A stretch of DNA of 64,000 nucleotides from Roseateles sp. (lineage in GTDB: Bacteria > Pseudomonadota > Gammaproteobacteria > Burkholderiales > Burkholderiaceae_C): NCBI GenBank assembly GCA_016790285.1, contig JAEUPJ010000072.1, positions 62,001-126,000 of the forward strand, given 5' to 3'. The position numbers and the translations under genes were made by a program. The notes below the pieces were generated by a model that saw only the letters and a program-made list of their open reading frames with translations, made no database searches and had not been told where the DNA came from. Of this stretch, positions 20,078-32,292 are shown piece by piece (position 1 is the first letter of the stretch; each line of letters opens with the position of its first letter).

Positions 20078-21199
20078 TCAGGCCCCCAGGCAGACACCCA
20101 GGTCGCGCGCGGTCGCCAGCGTGTCGCCGTCCAGCGGCACGGCCTTCATGCGGCCGGCGACGTCGGCCAGCGGCACGGGGCGCACGGCGTTGCCGTCCAG
20201 CGCCACCATGACGTCATGCTGCCCCGCCGCCAGCGCCCGCACGGCCGCGGCGCCGAAGCGCAGCGCTGCGACGCGATCGAAGGCCGTCGGGCTGCCGCCG
20301 CGCAGCAGGTGGCCGAGCACCACGCAGCGGGCATCCTTGCCCGTGAGCTGCGCCAGCGCCTGGCTGACCTGCTCGCCCATGCCGCCCAGCCGTTCCGCAT
20401 GGCCCGCCTCGGCCGGCCCGCACAGCACCCGCGCGCCGTCGCGCGGGAAGGCGCCCTCGGCGACGACGATGAGGGAGTGGCTCTGCCCCTGGGCGTCGCG
20501 CCGCTTCACGAGCTCGGCCACGGGGGCCAGGTCGAAGGGCAGCTCGGGCAGCAGGATGGCGTGGGCGCCGCCGGCCAGGCCGGCGTGCAGCGCGATCCAG
20601 CCGGCGTAACGCCCCATCACCTCGACGGCAATGATGCGGTGGTGGCTGGCCGCCGTGGTGTGCAGGCGGTCGATGCACTCGCTGGCGAAGGCCACGGCGG
20701 TGTCGAAGCCGAAGGTCGTGACGGTGCCGTCGAGGTCGTTGTCGATGGTCTTGGGCACGCCCACGACCCGCAGGCCGCGCTGGGCGAGCTGGTGGGCGAT
20801 GGCCAGTGACCCGTCGCCCCCCACCGCCACGAGGGCGTCGATGCCCTCGCGGGCCAGCGCGTCGAGCAGGTCCTGCGAGCGATCGGCAAGCGCCACCGTG
20901 CCGTCGGCCTGCGGCATGGGGTAGGCGAAGGGGTTGCCCCGGTTGGTGGAGCCCAGCAGCGTGCCGCCGAGCGGCGCGATGCCGTCCACGCGCGCCAGGG
21001 TCAGCGGGATGCAGCCGTCGCCGGCCCGGTAGCGCTCGGGCCGCAGCAGGCCGTCGTAGCCGTCGCGGATGCCCACGCACGACCAGCCCCGCTGCAGGGC
21101 CGCGCGCGTGACGGCCTGGATGACGGCGTTCAGCCCGGGGGCGTCGCCGCCGCCTGTGGTGATGGCGATGCGGCGGATGGCGGCGTTCGGCGTGCTCAT
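20078..21199 (-). CDS. 6-phosphofructokinase (PfkA family, phosphodonor uncertain)
   Basis: A 373-residue enzyme of the PfkA family, phosphorylating fructose-6-phosphate. Motifs are TTGGGDAPGLNA near the N-terminus, VAVGGDGSLAIAH, VPKTIDNDLDGT and MGRYAGWIA. In this family GGDG with PGTIDND usually marks the ATP-dependent enzyme, and GGDD with PKTIDND the pyrophosphate-dependent one. Here the pair is mixed: GGDG (ATP-like) with PKTIDND (PPi-like). Long actinobacterial ATP-dependent forms also combine these, so the phosphodonor cannot be read with certainty. The gene stands alone. Confidence 0.9.
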   Translation of the reverse strand: MSTPNAAIRRIAITTGGGDAPGLNAVIQAVTRAALQRGWSCVGIRDGYDGLLRPERYRAGDGCIPLTLARVDGIAPLGGTLLGSTNRGNPFAYPMPQADGTVALADRSQDLLDALAREGIDALVAVGGDGSLAIAHQLAQRGLRVVGVPKTIDNDLDGTVTTFGFDTAVAFASECIDRLHTTAASHHRIIAVEVMGRYAGWIALHAGLAGGAHAILLPELPFDLAPVAELVKRRDAQGQSHSLIVVAEGAFPRDGARVLCGPAEAGHAERLGGMGEQVSQALAQLTGKDARCVVLGHLLRGGSPTAFDRVAALRFGAAAVRALAAGQHDVMVALDGNAVRPVPLADVAGRMKAVPLDGDTLATARDLGVCLGA

Positions 21200-21212
21200 G
21201 CGCCGCAGTCTC

Positions 21213-21932
21213 CTACAGCTCCAGCTTCTCGCGCAGCAGCTTGGCCTGGCGGCGCGACACCTCCACCTGGTGGCCGTCGCGCAGCGTCACGCGGTAGCCG
21301 TCGTTGTGCCAGGGCTCGATGGCCTGCACCCAGCGCAGGTTCACGAGGTGGCTGCGGCTGGCGCGGAAGAAGAGCTGCGGGTCGAGCTTCTCTTCCAGGC
21401 TCGTGAGCGTGCGGTTGATGAGGGGGCTCTGGCCCTCGAACCAGGCTTGCGCGTAGTTGCCCGTGGCCTCGAAGCCGGCGATGTCGCCCAGGCGGACGAA
21501 CCAGCAGCGCTCGCCGTCGCGCAGGAAGACCATGTCGTCGGCCCCCTTGACGGCCGTGGGCGCCGTCGACGCCGGCGCCGGGCGCAGCCGCTCGCGCGCC
21601 TTGGCGAGCGCCGCCTCCAGGCGGTCGGGGGCGATGGGCTTGAGCAGGTAGTCCAGCGCGTTGCGCTCGAAGGCGGCCAGGGCGTGCTGGTCGTAGGCGG
21701 TCGTGAAGACGACGAGCGGCAGGTGGTCGAGCTGGTCCAGCAGGTCAAAGCCCGTGGCGCCGGGCAGCTCCACATCCAGCAGCAGCAGCTCAGGCGCCAG
21801 CCGCTCGATGGCTTCCCGGGCCGGCAGCAGCTCCGCCGCCTCGCCGACGATGTCGGCATCCGGGATGGCGGCCAGCAGGGTGCGCAGTTCCTGGCGGGCC
21901 AGGCGCGAGTCCTCGACGATGAAGATCTTCAT
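21213..21932 (-). CDS. LytTR-family response regulator
   Basis: A 239-residue regulator: an N-terminal receiver (MKIFIVEDSRLAR; phospho-acceptor Asp in LLLLDVELPGATGFDLL; TTAY; LKPIAP) and a C-terminal LytTR DNA-binding domain (FRASRSHLVNLRWVQAIEPW, GHQVEVSRRQAKLLREKL). Its ATG overlaps the sensor kinase stop by four bases, so the two are translated together. Targets are unknown; members of this family control cell-wall, virulence or motility genes. Confidence 0.93.
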   Translation of the reverse strand: MKIFIVEDSRLARQELRTLLAAIPDADIVGEAAELLPAREAIERLAPELLLLDVELPGATGFDLLDQLDHLPLVVFTTAYDQHALAAFERNALDYLLKPIAPDRLEAALAKARERLRPAPASTAPTAVKGADDMVFLRDGERCWFVRLGDIAGFEATGNYAQAWFEGQSPLINRTLTSLEEKLDPQLFFRASRSHLVNLRWVQAIEPWHNDGYRVTLRDGHQVEVSRRQAKLLREKLEL

Positions 21933-22987
21933 GCGCTCAATTGCACACTGACTTTGACGCGGCCGGCGGCCGACTCGATGCGGCAGTCGGCGCCCTCGCC
22001 CCCCGCGCGTTGCAGCCGCTCGCGCAGGTTGGCCAGGCCCAGGCCCGTGCTGGTGGCGCTGGTGGTGCTGCCGGGTTGCCCAGGTTGCCACTCGCCGGGG
22101 TTGTCCACCGCGATGCGCAGCAGCGGGCCGTCGCGGGCGATGTCGATGCCCACCACCCCGCCGCCGGGCGTGCGCGCCACGCCGTGCTTGATGGCGTTCT
22201 CCACCAGCAGCTGCAGCAGCATGGGCGGCAGGCTGGCACCGGCGGTGGCGGGGTCGACGCGCCAGTCCACGCGCAGCCGCTCCTCGTGGTGCAGCTGCTC
22301 CAGGGCCACGTAGTCCTGCACGACGGCGAGCTCGTCGGCCAGCGGCACGCGGGCCTTGGCGCTGTGCTGCAGCGTGTGGCGCAGGGTGTTGGACAGCCGG
22401 CTGACCATCTCGCGGGCGCGGGCGGGGTCCTCGTTGATGAGGGCGCGCAGGTTGTTCAGCGCGTTGAACAGGAAGTGCGGGTTGATCTGGGCCCGCAGCA
22501 CCTGCAGCTCCAGCTCGCGGGCCGCCGTCTCGGCGCGCCACTTGGCGATCTCGCCCAGGCGCCAGCGGTTCAAGGTCTGCACGCCCAGCCATACCGAGAG
22601 CCACAGCCACAGCATGATGGTGGTGTTGACGGTGTAGCCAAAGAGCACGCCCAGGCCCTGCGGCGTGCCGCGCGGGAAGCTGAGCAGGCCGAGCGACAGG
22701 CCCGTGGCGTTGATGGCGTACAGCGTCGCCTGCACGGCCAGGGCCGCCAGCGGCGGCAGCCCGGCCAGGCGCAGCAGCAGCGCGCGGGTGCTGCCGTCCA
22801 GCCAGGCCTGGCGCAGCGCCAGGGCCCGCAGGCCCTCGCTGGCCAGCCACAGCAGCACGCCCAGCATGACCATCACGAAAACCAGCGAGCCGCTCACCGG
22901 CTGGAAGCTCGCGACCATGGCCAGCGAGATCGCGACGTAGCCACCCCACAGCACCGCCTGCAGCGCGGTGCGCCGGCGATTCGTCAT
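21929..22987 (-). CDS. LytS/His_kinase-type membrane sensor kinase
   Basis: A 352-residue kinase of the LytS/YehU type. Four or more membrane helices occupy about residues 10-140. The phospho-acceptor region is QINPHFLFNALNNLRALI, followed by a HATPase domain (LLVENAIKHGVARTPGGG, TGLGLANLRERL). ATG at 22985-22987 is used because it begins the first helix; the frame opens 26 codons earlier. It is upstream of, and coupled to, its response regulator. Confidence 0.92.
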   Translation of the reverse strand: MTNRRRTALQAVLWGGYVAISLAMVASFQPVSGSLVFVMVMLGVLLWLASEGLRALALRQAWLDGSTRALLLRLAGLPPLAALAVQATLYAINATGLSLGLLSFPRGTPQGLGVLFGYTVNTTIMLWLWLSVWLGVQTLNRWRLGEIAKWRAETAARELELQVLRAQINPHFLFNALNNLRALINEDPARAREMVSRLSNTLRHTLQHSAKARVPLADELAVVQDYVALEQLHHEERLRVDWRVDPATAGASLPPMLLQLLVENAIKHGVARTPGGGVVGIDIARDGPLLRIAVDNPGEWQPGQPGSTTSATSTGLGLANLRERLQRAGGEGADCRIESAAGRVKVSVQLSA

Positions 22988-23007
22988 GCCCGAGTCTCCC
23001 GGCCGGA

Positions 23008-23904
23008 TCACTTGGCGGCCAGGAAGCCCTTGACCTCGCCGACCAGCCACTCGGGGTCGTCCCACATCAGGAAGTGGAAGCCGCGCTGGCTCATGGACAC
23101 CTTCACGCCGTTCAGGCCGGCGTACTGGCCCTCGAAGATCTTGCGGGTGCTGTCCATGGTGGAGCCCATGGGCTCGTAGGCGGCCCAGGCGCCCAGCACG
23201 AGGGTGGGCGTGGTGATCCGGGGCAGCAGGGGGCGCAGGTCCTCACCCCAGAGTTCGGACATGGCAAGGGCCGACGTGGCGCGGTCGCTCTTGAGGCTCC
23301 AGCCCGCCACGCGCTCGTTGTTGGCCGCGGTGCGGCTCATGCCCATGGCGCCCTGGCGCGAGCCGGCCTCCCACTGCTCCTGCGTGGCGGCGAGCATCTG
23401 CTGGCGCATCGCCGCCGCGGCGCCCTTGGCGGCTTCGGGGCTCATGCCGCGCAGGCCGGCGAAGAAGGGCAGGGAGTCGACGATGACGAGGCGCTCGATG
23501 CGGCCGGGCTTCTCGGCGGCCATCTTCAAGGCCAGGGCGCCGCCCAGGCTGTGGCCCATGACGACGGGACGCTCGAGCTTGCGGTCGTCCAGGTAGGCCA
23601 GCAGCCGGTCACGCATGCCGTCCAGGAAGGCGTCGGTCTTGACGGCCGGCGCGCCGGCAAAGCCGGGCAGCTGCACGATGTGGCACTGCACCTGGGGCTG
23701 CAGGGCGGCGCAGGTCTCCGTCCAGGTGCTGGCGGCGCTGTTCAGGCCCGGGATCATGAGCACGGGGCGACCCGTGCCGACCACTTCGACCTGCAGGTCG
23801 CGGAACGCCACCGTTGCGGCGTGGCTGCTGCTCACGTACAGCGCGGTGGCAATGCCCACGGCGGAACCGAAGAGGCCCATCCAGGAACGGCTGCGACGCG
23901 TCAT
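23008..23904 (-). CDS. Exported alpha/beta hydrolase
   Basis: A 298-residue hydrolase with a signal peptide (ending near SSSHAATV). The nucleophile elbow is GHSLGG, preceded by an oxyanion-hole-like MIPGLNSAAS. A C-terminal GFHFLMWDDPEWL supplies the likely catalytic His. ATG at 23902-23904 follows a GGAGAAACAAGC ribosome site. It lies upstream of the LytS-type kinase on the same strand with a 20-base gap. The substrate is unknown, likely an ester, lactone or peptide in the periplasm. Confidence 0.85.
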   Translation of the reverse strand: MTRRSRSWMGLFGSAVGIATALYVSSSHAATVAFRDLQVEVVGTGRPVLMIPGLNSAASTWTETCAALQPQVQCHIVQLPGFAGAPAVKTDAFLDGMRDRLLAYLDDRKLERPVVMGHSLGGALALKMAAEKPGRIERLVIVDSLPFFAGLRGMSPEAAKGAAAAMRQQMLAATQEQWEAGSRQGAMGMSRTAANNERVAGWSLKSDRATSALAMSELWGEDLRPLLPRITTPTLVLGAWAAYEPMGSTMDSTRKIFEGQYAGLNGVKVSMSQRGFHFLMWDDPEWLVGEVKGFLAAK

Positions 23905-24069
23905 GCTTGTTTCTCCATCCAGGTTGCGATGGACCGCATGTTGCCGTCGTTTCAGCGCCCGCCCGGGCGCCGGATGACGAACGGCGCGCGGGCGGGACGA
24001 GTGGCGAGGCGCCGGGGCGAACGGCGACGCTCCCCGGCATGAACGCACAGCCTGGGTAGCGCCTGCCTA

Positions 24070-24083
24070 CAATGCATGCATTG
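24070..24083. promoter_or_regulatory. 14-bp palindrome over a -10-like box: putative FitA operator
   Basis: CAATGCATGCATTG is a perfect 14-bp palindrome ending 18 bases before the fitA ATG, and it overlaps TACAAT (24068-24073), a good -10 hexamer. FitA-type antitoxins bind palindromes at their own promoter, so this is the natural site for autoregulation. No matching -35 is clear. Confidence 0.6.
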
Positions 24084-24101
24084 ATTGCACCGGAGGTCTG
24101 C

Positions 24102-24374
24102 ATGGCCAGCTTGACGATCCGCGATCTGGATGATGGCTTGAAGCAGCGCTTGCGTGTGCGCGCCGCCCACCGCAACCGCTCCATGGAAGAGGAAGCCCGG
24201 CAGATCCTGCGCGAGGCGCTGACCGAGGCGCCTGCGCCATCGGCGGACCTCGCGCAACGCATCCGGGCCCGCTTCTCGCCGCTCGGGGATGTGGCGCTGC
24301 CCACCGCGCCGCGCGAAGCCGTGCGCACGCCGCCTGCCCTCGACACGCCCCAGCCCCGGGCCCGTCGTCGATGA
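24102..24374 (+). CDS. fitA: FitA-like ribbon-helix-helix antitoxin
   Basis: A 90-residue protein with a ribbon-helix-helix N-terminus (MASLTIRDLDDGLKQRLRVR) followed by AHRNRSMEEEARQILREAL, the typical FitA/VapB-like pattern. The C-terminal tail should bind and block the PIN toxin. The CGGAGGT ribosome site at 24091-24097 selects ATG 24102 over the in-frame ATG at 24072 inside the palindrome. Its stop overlaps the toxin start by four bases. Confidence 0.9.
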   Translation: MASLTIRDLDDGLKQRLRVRAAHRNRSMEEEARQILREALTEAPAPSADLAQRIRARFSPLGDVALPTAPREAVRTPPALDTPQPRARRR

Positions 24375-24799
24375 AGTGGCTGCTCGACACGAATGTGCTG
24401 TCCGAGCTGTTGCGGGCCGAGCCCGACGGCCTGGTGCTCCGTTGGTTCTCGCAGCAGCATGCCGACGCGCTGTTCGTCAGCGCCATCACCCAGGCCGAGA
24501 TGCTTTACGGTGCCGCGCTGCTGCCGCGCGGCCGCCGCCGGGCGCAGCTGGAGCAAGCGCTGCAGGCCATGTTCGATGAAGAGTTTGCCCGCCGCGTGCT
24601 GCCCTTCGACGGCCAGGCAGCGGTCGCCTACGCCGCCTTGGTGGCCACGCGGCGCAGCACAGGCAAGCCCATTTCGCAGTTCGATGCCCAGATTGCGGCG
24701 ATCGCCCTGACCCACCGCGCCACCCTCGTCACCCGCAATGTCGACGACTTCAACGGATGCGGCCTGACCGTCGTCAACCCTTGGCAGGCGTCCGACTGA
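24371..24799 (+). CDS. fitB: FitB/VapC-like PIN-domain toxin
   Basis: A 142-residue PIN nuclease. The acidic catalytic residues are placed as usual: MKWLLDTNVLSE near the start, ITQAEMLYG, then SQFDAQIAAIA and RNVDDF near the C-terminus. Such toxins cleave RNA and are held inactive by the cognate antitoxin. It is coupled to fitA by an ATGA overlap. All motifs look intact, so the module is probably active. Confidence 0.9.
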   Translation: MKWLLDTNVLSELLRAEPDGLVLRWFSQQHADALFVSAITQAEMLYGAALLPRGRRRAQLEQALQAMFDEEFARRVLPFDGQAAVAYAALVATRRSTGKPISQFDAQIAAIALTHRATLVTRNVDDFNGCGLTVVNPWQASD

Positions 24800-24820
24800 G
24801 TCCCGGGGGCGAACGGCGGC

Positions 24821-25528
24821 CTACTTCAGCCGCTGCATCCAGTACACGAGCACCTCGGTGCGGGGCTCGATGTCCGTGGAGCTGTAGGTGTAGGTGGGCA
24901 CCACGTTGATGGCGTCCAGCGTGTTCAGGCCCGAAATGATGCGGCCGAAGACGGCGTAGCCGGGGTTGGCGGGGCTCTGATAGTCCAGGCTGGTGTTGTC
25001 GTTGACGTTGAAGAAGAACTGGCTGGTGGCGGTGTCGGGGTCGCTGCGCCGGGCCATGGCCAGGGTGCCGCGCAGGTTGGACAGGCCGTTGTTGCTCTCC
25101 AGCTTGATGGGGGCGTAGAGCGCCGCCTTGCTCAGCATGCCACTGGTGTAGCCGCCGCCCTGCACGACGAAGTCGCGGTCCACGCGGTGGATGAGGGTGT
25201 TGCTGTAGAAGCCCGCCGCCACGTACTTGTAGAAGTTGGCCACCGTCTGCGGCGAGTAGGTGTCGTAGAGCTCCACGACGATCTCGCCGCTGCTCGTGAG
25301 CATGCACACCGTGCTCCACTTGCTGGCCGCCGACGCCGCCAGGCCCGCCGGGCTGCACGACAGCGTGCTGGGGTTCGGGTTGGGGTTGGGGCGCGGGTAC
25401 TGGACGCCGCCGCCACCACCCCCGCCACCACCGCCCACTTCGACCTCGACGCCGCCCCCGCAGGCGCTGAGCATCAGGGCGCTGGTCACAGCGAGGAGGA
25501 GGCCGGCGAGTCGGGCAGGAAGGCGCAT
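24821..25528 (-). CDS. Cyclophilin-type peptidyl-prolyl isomerase lipoprotein
   Basis: A 235-residue exported lipoprotein with lipobox LSAC followed by Gly-rich stretches (CGGGVEVEV, then a ten-Gly run) as a flexible tether. The cyclophilin domain (about 68-232) has the expected core: GEIVVELYDTYSPQTVANFYKYV, FVVQGGGYTSG, LAMARRSDPDTATSQFFFNV and YAVFGRIISGLNTLDAI. It accelerates prolyl isomerisation in periplasmic proteins. It is divergent from an FKBP-type isomerase lipoprotein. Confidence 0.93.
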   Translation of the reverse strand: MRLPARLAGLLLAVTSALMLSACGGGVEVEVGGGGGGGGGGVQYPRPNPNPNPSTLSCSPAGLAASAASKWSTVCMLTSSGEIVVELYDTYSPQTVANFYKYVAAGFYSNTLIHRVDRDFVVQGGGYTSGMLSKAALYAPIKLESNNGLSNLRGTLAMARRSDPDTATSQFFFNVNDNTSLDYQSPANPGYAVFGRIISGLNTLDAINVVPTYTYSSTDIEPRTEVLVYWMQRLK

Positions 25529-25584
25529 GAAAGTCTCCAGGGCAATGCACGCTCAACGCCGGCCGGCGCCGCCTGTTGACTCTG

Positions 25585-25615
25585 CTTACAACCGTTTACG
25601 GCGGGTGGCTATAGT
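25585..25615 (+). promoter_or_regulatory. Possible FKBP-gene promoter
   Basis: TATAGT at 25610-25615 is a good -10 box; CTTACA at 25585-25590 is a fair -35 with a 19-base spacing. They precede the tandem-FKBP gene by 51 bases. TTGACT at 25576-25581 is a better -35 by sequence but is too far (28 bases) from the -10. Confidence 0.35.
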
Positions 25616-25666
25616 CCGCGCCGCTGCCTGCGGGCGGCGCCTACCTCCACAGCTGCAGTCACTCCG

Positions 25667-27344
<1,678 letters not shown>

Positions 27345-27352
27345 TCAAACAA

Positions 27353-27428
27353 AGCCACAGAGGCACAGAGGCACAGAGAGGCTCGGAGAAACAAGGCATC
27401 GCCTCTGTGTCTCTGTGCCTCTGTGGCT
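27353..27428. repeat. CACAGAG palindromic repeat, copy 1
   Basis: AGCCACAGAGGCACAGAG begins the left arm (27353-27382); the right arm (27401-27428) is its near complement (GCCTCTGTG ... CTGTGGCT), with a loop of about 18 bases. The first 18 bases pair perfectly. It lies between panB and panC. Copy 2 is at 59527-59609. This type of CACAGAGGCACAGAG palindrome is a dispersed intergenic element in some Proteobacteria. Confidence 0.75.
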
Positions 27429-27441
27429 GTGTTCACGGACC

Positions 27442-28248
27442 TCAGAAGCCATGGATCTCATCGACCGGGAAGGTGCCTGCCTTCACGGCTTCGACATAGG
27501 CCTTCACGCCGCCGAGGATGGAGTCCTGGCCGGCCATGAAGTTCTTGACGAAGCGGGGCTTGCGGCCCTGGGTGATGTCGAGTGCGTCGTGCAGCACGAG
27601 CACCTGGCCGGAGGTGCCCACGCCCGCGCCGATGCCGATGACGGGCACGGGCGAGCCGGCGGTGATCTCCGCGGCCAGCGTGGCCGGCACCATCTCGTAC
27701 AGCAGCATGGCCGCACCGGCGTCCACCAGGTCCTGGGACTCGCGCTTGATGCGCGCGGCACCCGCCTCGTCGCGCCCCTGCACCTTGAAGCCCCCGAGCG
27801 ACGTGACCGTCTGCGGCGTGAAGCCCAGGTGCGCGCACACCGGGATGCCGCGCTCGCTGATGAAGCGCACGGTCTCGGTCGTCCAGCCGCCGCCTTCGAG
27901 CTTGACCATGTGGGCGCCGGCCTTCACGAGCGCGGCGGCGCTCTTCCAGGCTTCTTCCTTGCTGACGTGGTAGCTGTCGAAGGGGAGGTCGGCCACGACA
28001 AAGGCGTACTTCACCCCGCGGCGCACACAGGTCGTGTGGTACAGCATGTCGTCCAGGTTGACCGGGGCCGTGGAGCCGCGGCCCTGGAGCACGTTGCCCA
28101 GGGAATCGCCGATGAGCAGCATGTCCACGCCGGCTTCGTCCAGCAGGCCCGCGAACGCCGCGTCGTAGCAGGTCAGCATGGCGATCTTCTCGCCGCTGGC
28201 GTGCATCTGCGCCAGGCGCGGCAGGGTCATCGGCTTGCGGTCAGTCAT
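27442..28248 (-). CDS. panB: 3-methyl-2-oxobutanoate hydroxymethyltransferase
   Basis: A 268-residue PanB that makes ketopantoate from ketoisovalerate and methylene-tetrahydrofolate. Conserved elements include [59 protein letters not shown] and [20 protein letters not shown]. The start at 28246-28248 gives the normal length; the open frame running on towards 29256 overlaps oxyR antisense and was not used. It shares a strand with panC and is divergent from oxyR. Confidence 0.97.
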   Translation of the reverse strand: MTDRKPMTLPRLAQMHASGEKIAMLTCYDAAFAGLLDEAGVDMLLIGDSLGNVLQGRGSTAPVNLDDMLYHTTCVRRGVKYAFVVADLPFDSYHVSKEEAWKSAAALVKAGAHMVKLEGGGWTTETVRFISERGIPVCAHLGFTPQTVTSLGGFKVQGRDEAGAARIKRESQDLVDAGAAMLLYEMVPATLAAEITAGSPVPVIGIGAGVGTSGQVLVLHDALDITQGRKPRFVKNFMAGQDSILGGVKAYVEAVKAGTFPVDEIHGF

Positions 28249-28311
28249 GTGGCACCTCGGTATAAACCCTGGGAACCCCCGTGGGGCGGCCGCAGTGTAG
28301 CGTTCGGGTCT

Positions 28312-29232
28312 ATGACCCTCACCGAGCTCCGATACATCGTCGCCGTCGCCCGCGAGCGGCATTTCGGCCGGGCGGCCGAAGCCTGCTTCGTGTCGCAGCC
28401 GACGCTCTCCGTCGCGATCAAGAAGCTGGAGGAGGAGCTGGACCTGAAGATCTTCGAGCGCGGCGGCAGCGAAGTCACCGTCACGCCGCTGGGCGAGGAG
28501 ATCGTGCGCCAGGCCCAGTCGGTGCTCGACCAGGCCGGCGCCATCAAGGAGATCGCCAAGCGCGGCAAGGACCCGCTGGCCGGCGCCCTGCGCCTGGGCA
28601 TCATCTACACGATCGGCCCCTACCTGCTGCCCGAGCTGGTGCGCCACAGCATCGAGCTCTACCCGCAGATGCCGCTGATGCTGCAGGAGAACTTCACGGT
28701 GAAGCTGCTGGAGATGCTGCGCACCGGCGAGCTGGACTGCGCCATCATGGCCGAGCCCTTCCCCGACACGGGCCTGGCCACGGCGCCGCTGTACGACGAG
28801 CCCTTCGTCGTCGCCCTGCCGGCCGCGCACCCGCTGGCCACCCGCCAGACGATCTCGGCCGAGGAACTCAAGCGCGAGACCATGCTGCTGCTGGGCACGG
28901 GCCACTGCTTCCGCGACCACGTGCTGGAGGTCTGCCCCGAGTTCGCGCGGTTCTCCAGCGACGGCGAGGGCATCCGGCGCAGCTTCGAGGGCTCGTCGCT
29001 GGAGACCATCAAGCACATGGTCGCCTCCGGCATGGGCATCACGGTCGTGCCGGCGCTGAGCGTGCCCACCGAGCCCTCGGCCCATCTGCGCTACGTGCCC
29101 TTCAGCGACCCCATCCCCACGCGGCGCGTGGTGCTCGCCTGGCGGCGCAGCTTCACCCGCTACGAGGCGATTGCGGCCCTGCGCAACGCCATCTACGCCT
29201 GCAAGCTCGACGGAATGACCCGGTTGAGCTGA
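28312..29232 (+). CDS. oxyR: LysR-type peroxide sensor OxyR
   Basis: A 306-residue LysR-type regulator. The HTH is at about 3-62 ([33 protein letters not shown]). The redox pair falls at Cys199 and Cys208 ([15 protein letters not shown]), the same numbers as in E. coli OxyR; oxidation to a disulphide activates transcription. The neighbouring katG and dps are classic OxyR targets. ATG at 28312 is used, although the open frame reaches back through panB antisense. It is divergent from panB by 63 bases. Confidence 0.96.
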   Translation: MTLTELRYIVAVARERHFGRAAEACFVSQPTLSVAIKKLEEELDLKIFERGGSEVTVTPLGEEIVRQAQSVLDQAGAIKEIAKRGKDPLAGALRLGIIYTIGPYLLPELVRHSIELYPQMPLMLQENFTVKLLEMLRTGELDCAIMAEPFPDTGLATAPLYDEPFVVALPAAHPLATRQTISAEELKRETMLLLGTGHCFRDHVLEVCPEFARFSSDGEGIRRSFEGSSLETIKHMVASGMGITVVPALSVPTEPSAHLRYVPFSDPIPTRRVVLAWRRSFTRYEAIAALRNAIYACKLDGMTRLS

Positions 29233-29244
29233 CACCGGGTGGCC

Positions 29245-29267
29245 ATCAATAGTCAAAAGCTAATGAT
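29245..29267. promoter_or_regulatory. Putative OxyR-binding palindrome upstream of katG
   Basis: ATCAATAG (29245-29252) and CTAATGAT (29260-29267) form an inverted repeat with one mismatch around TCAAAAG. The core ATAG-N7-CTAA fits the OxyR half-site ATAG-N7-CTAT. It sits in an AT-rich patch about 80 bases before the katG ATG. A second site seven bases on, as in full OxyR operators, is weak. Confidence 0.55.
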
Positions 29268-29307
29268 GACTTACCAGCAATCAAATTGCCCAATTCTCAC
29301 GGGCTGA

Positions 29308-31563
<2,256 letters not shown>

Positions 31564-31581
31564 CCCCGAAAGGACATCCTC

Positions 31582-31686
31582 ATGAAAACCGTCGCACGCA
31601 CCGCCCAGCGCGGCATCGGCTGGCTGATCTTCGCCAGCGGCAACTTCGTCGGCCTGGCGCTGCTCATGCATGGCCTGACGGCCTGA
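31582..31686 (+). CDS. Small membrane protein downstream of katG (34 residues)
   Basis: A short frame reading MKTVARTAQ at the start and ending ALLMHGLTA. Residues 11-32 form one hydrophobic helix with Gly and Ser (GIGWLIFASGNFVG, LALLM), preceded by basic residues, giving an inner-membrane topology. An AAAGGA ribosome site lies at 31569-31574, eight bases before the ATG. It starts 18 bases after the katG stop and precedes a terminator, so it is likely co-transcribed with katG. No function can be assigned. Confidence 0.65.
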   Translation: MKTVARTAQRGIGWLIFASGNFVGLALLMHGLTA

Positions 31687-31734
31687 GTCAGCGGCACGCT
31701 GATTGACCGACCGGCCCGCAAGGGCTGACACGCC

Positions 31735-31774
31735 GAGGGCGAGCCGAATCCGTTAGGCTCGCCCTCATTCGTTT
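31735..31774 (+). terminator. Intrinsic terminator between the katG unit and dps
   Basis: GAGGGCGAGCC (31735-31745) pairs perfectly with GGCTCGCCCTC (31756-31766) around a ten-base loop, followed by ATTCGTTT. This is a strong intrinsic terminator for the katG transcript. Only 15 bases separate its end from the dps ATG, so any dps promoter must lie inside or upstream of the hairpin. Confidence 0.7.
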
Positions 31775-31789
31775 CAGGAGCGACTTCCC

Positions 31790-32290
31790 ATGGCCAAGAA
31801 ATCCCCCAGCACCGCCCCCGCCATCAGCATCGGCATCAGCGAGAAGGACCGCGCCGCGATCGCCGCCGGCCTGTCCAAGCTGCTGGCCGAGACGTACACG
31901 CTGTACCTGACCACCCACAACTTCCACTGGAACGTGACGGGCCCGATGTTCAACAGCCTGCACGCCATGTTCATGGCCCAGTACACCGAGCTGTGGAACG
32001 CCGTGGACCCCATCGCCGAGCGCATCCGCTCGCTGGGCCACGCCGCCCCGGGCAGCTATGCGCAGTTCGCCAAGCTCAGCGGCCTGCCCGACGCCCCGGC
32101 CACGCCCCCGAAGGCGCTGAAGATGGTGGAGCTGCTGATGCAGGGCCACGAGGCCATCGCCCGCACGGCGCGCAGCATCTTCCCGCTGCTGGACAAGGCC
32201 GGCGACGAGCCCAGCGCCGACCTGCTGACCCAGCGCCTGACGGTGCATGAGCAGACCGCCTGGATGCTGAGCAGCCTGCTCGAAGAGTAA
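31790..32290 (+). CDS. dps: Dps-family DNA-binding ferritin
   Basis: A 166-residue Dps protein. The ferroxidase-site pattern THNFHWNVTGP and a helical bundle ending in AWMLSSLLEE are typical. A Lys-rich N-terminus (MAKKSPSTAP) could bind DNA. Dps mineralises iron using peroxide and shields DNA. The CAGGAG ribosome site is just before ATG. Placement after oxyR and katG completes a peroxide-defence block. The DJ-1-like gene starts three bases after the stop. Confidence 0.96.
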   Translation: MAKKSPSTAPAISIGISEKDRAAIAAGLSKLLAETYTLYLTTHNFHWNVTGPMFNSLHAMFMAQYTELWNAVDPIAERIRSLGHAAPGSYAQFAKLSGLPDAPATPPKALKMVELLMQGHEAIARTARSIFPLLDKAGDEPSADLLTQRLTVHEQTAWMLSSLLEE

Positions 32291-32292
32291 GC

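Noticed and set aside
25576-25615. TTGACT and TATAGT as a sigma70 promoter
   Set aside because: The spacing is 28 bases, too long; CTTACA at 25585 is offered instead with low confidence.
27353-27428. CACAGAG repeats as a CRISPR array
   Set aside because: They are a single palindrome with short direct repeats within the arms, without unique spacers, and no cas genes are present.
29264-29285. Second OxyR half-site pair after the palindrome before katG
   Set aside because: The sequence TTAC-N7-CAAA fits ATAG-N7-CTAT poorly; only the first palindrome is supported.
31703-31731. TTGACC and TGACAC as the dps promoter
   Set aside because: The spacing of 17 is right but the -10 is a poor match, so no promoter was called.
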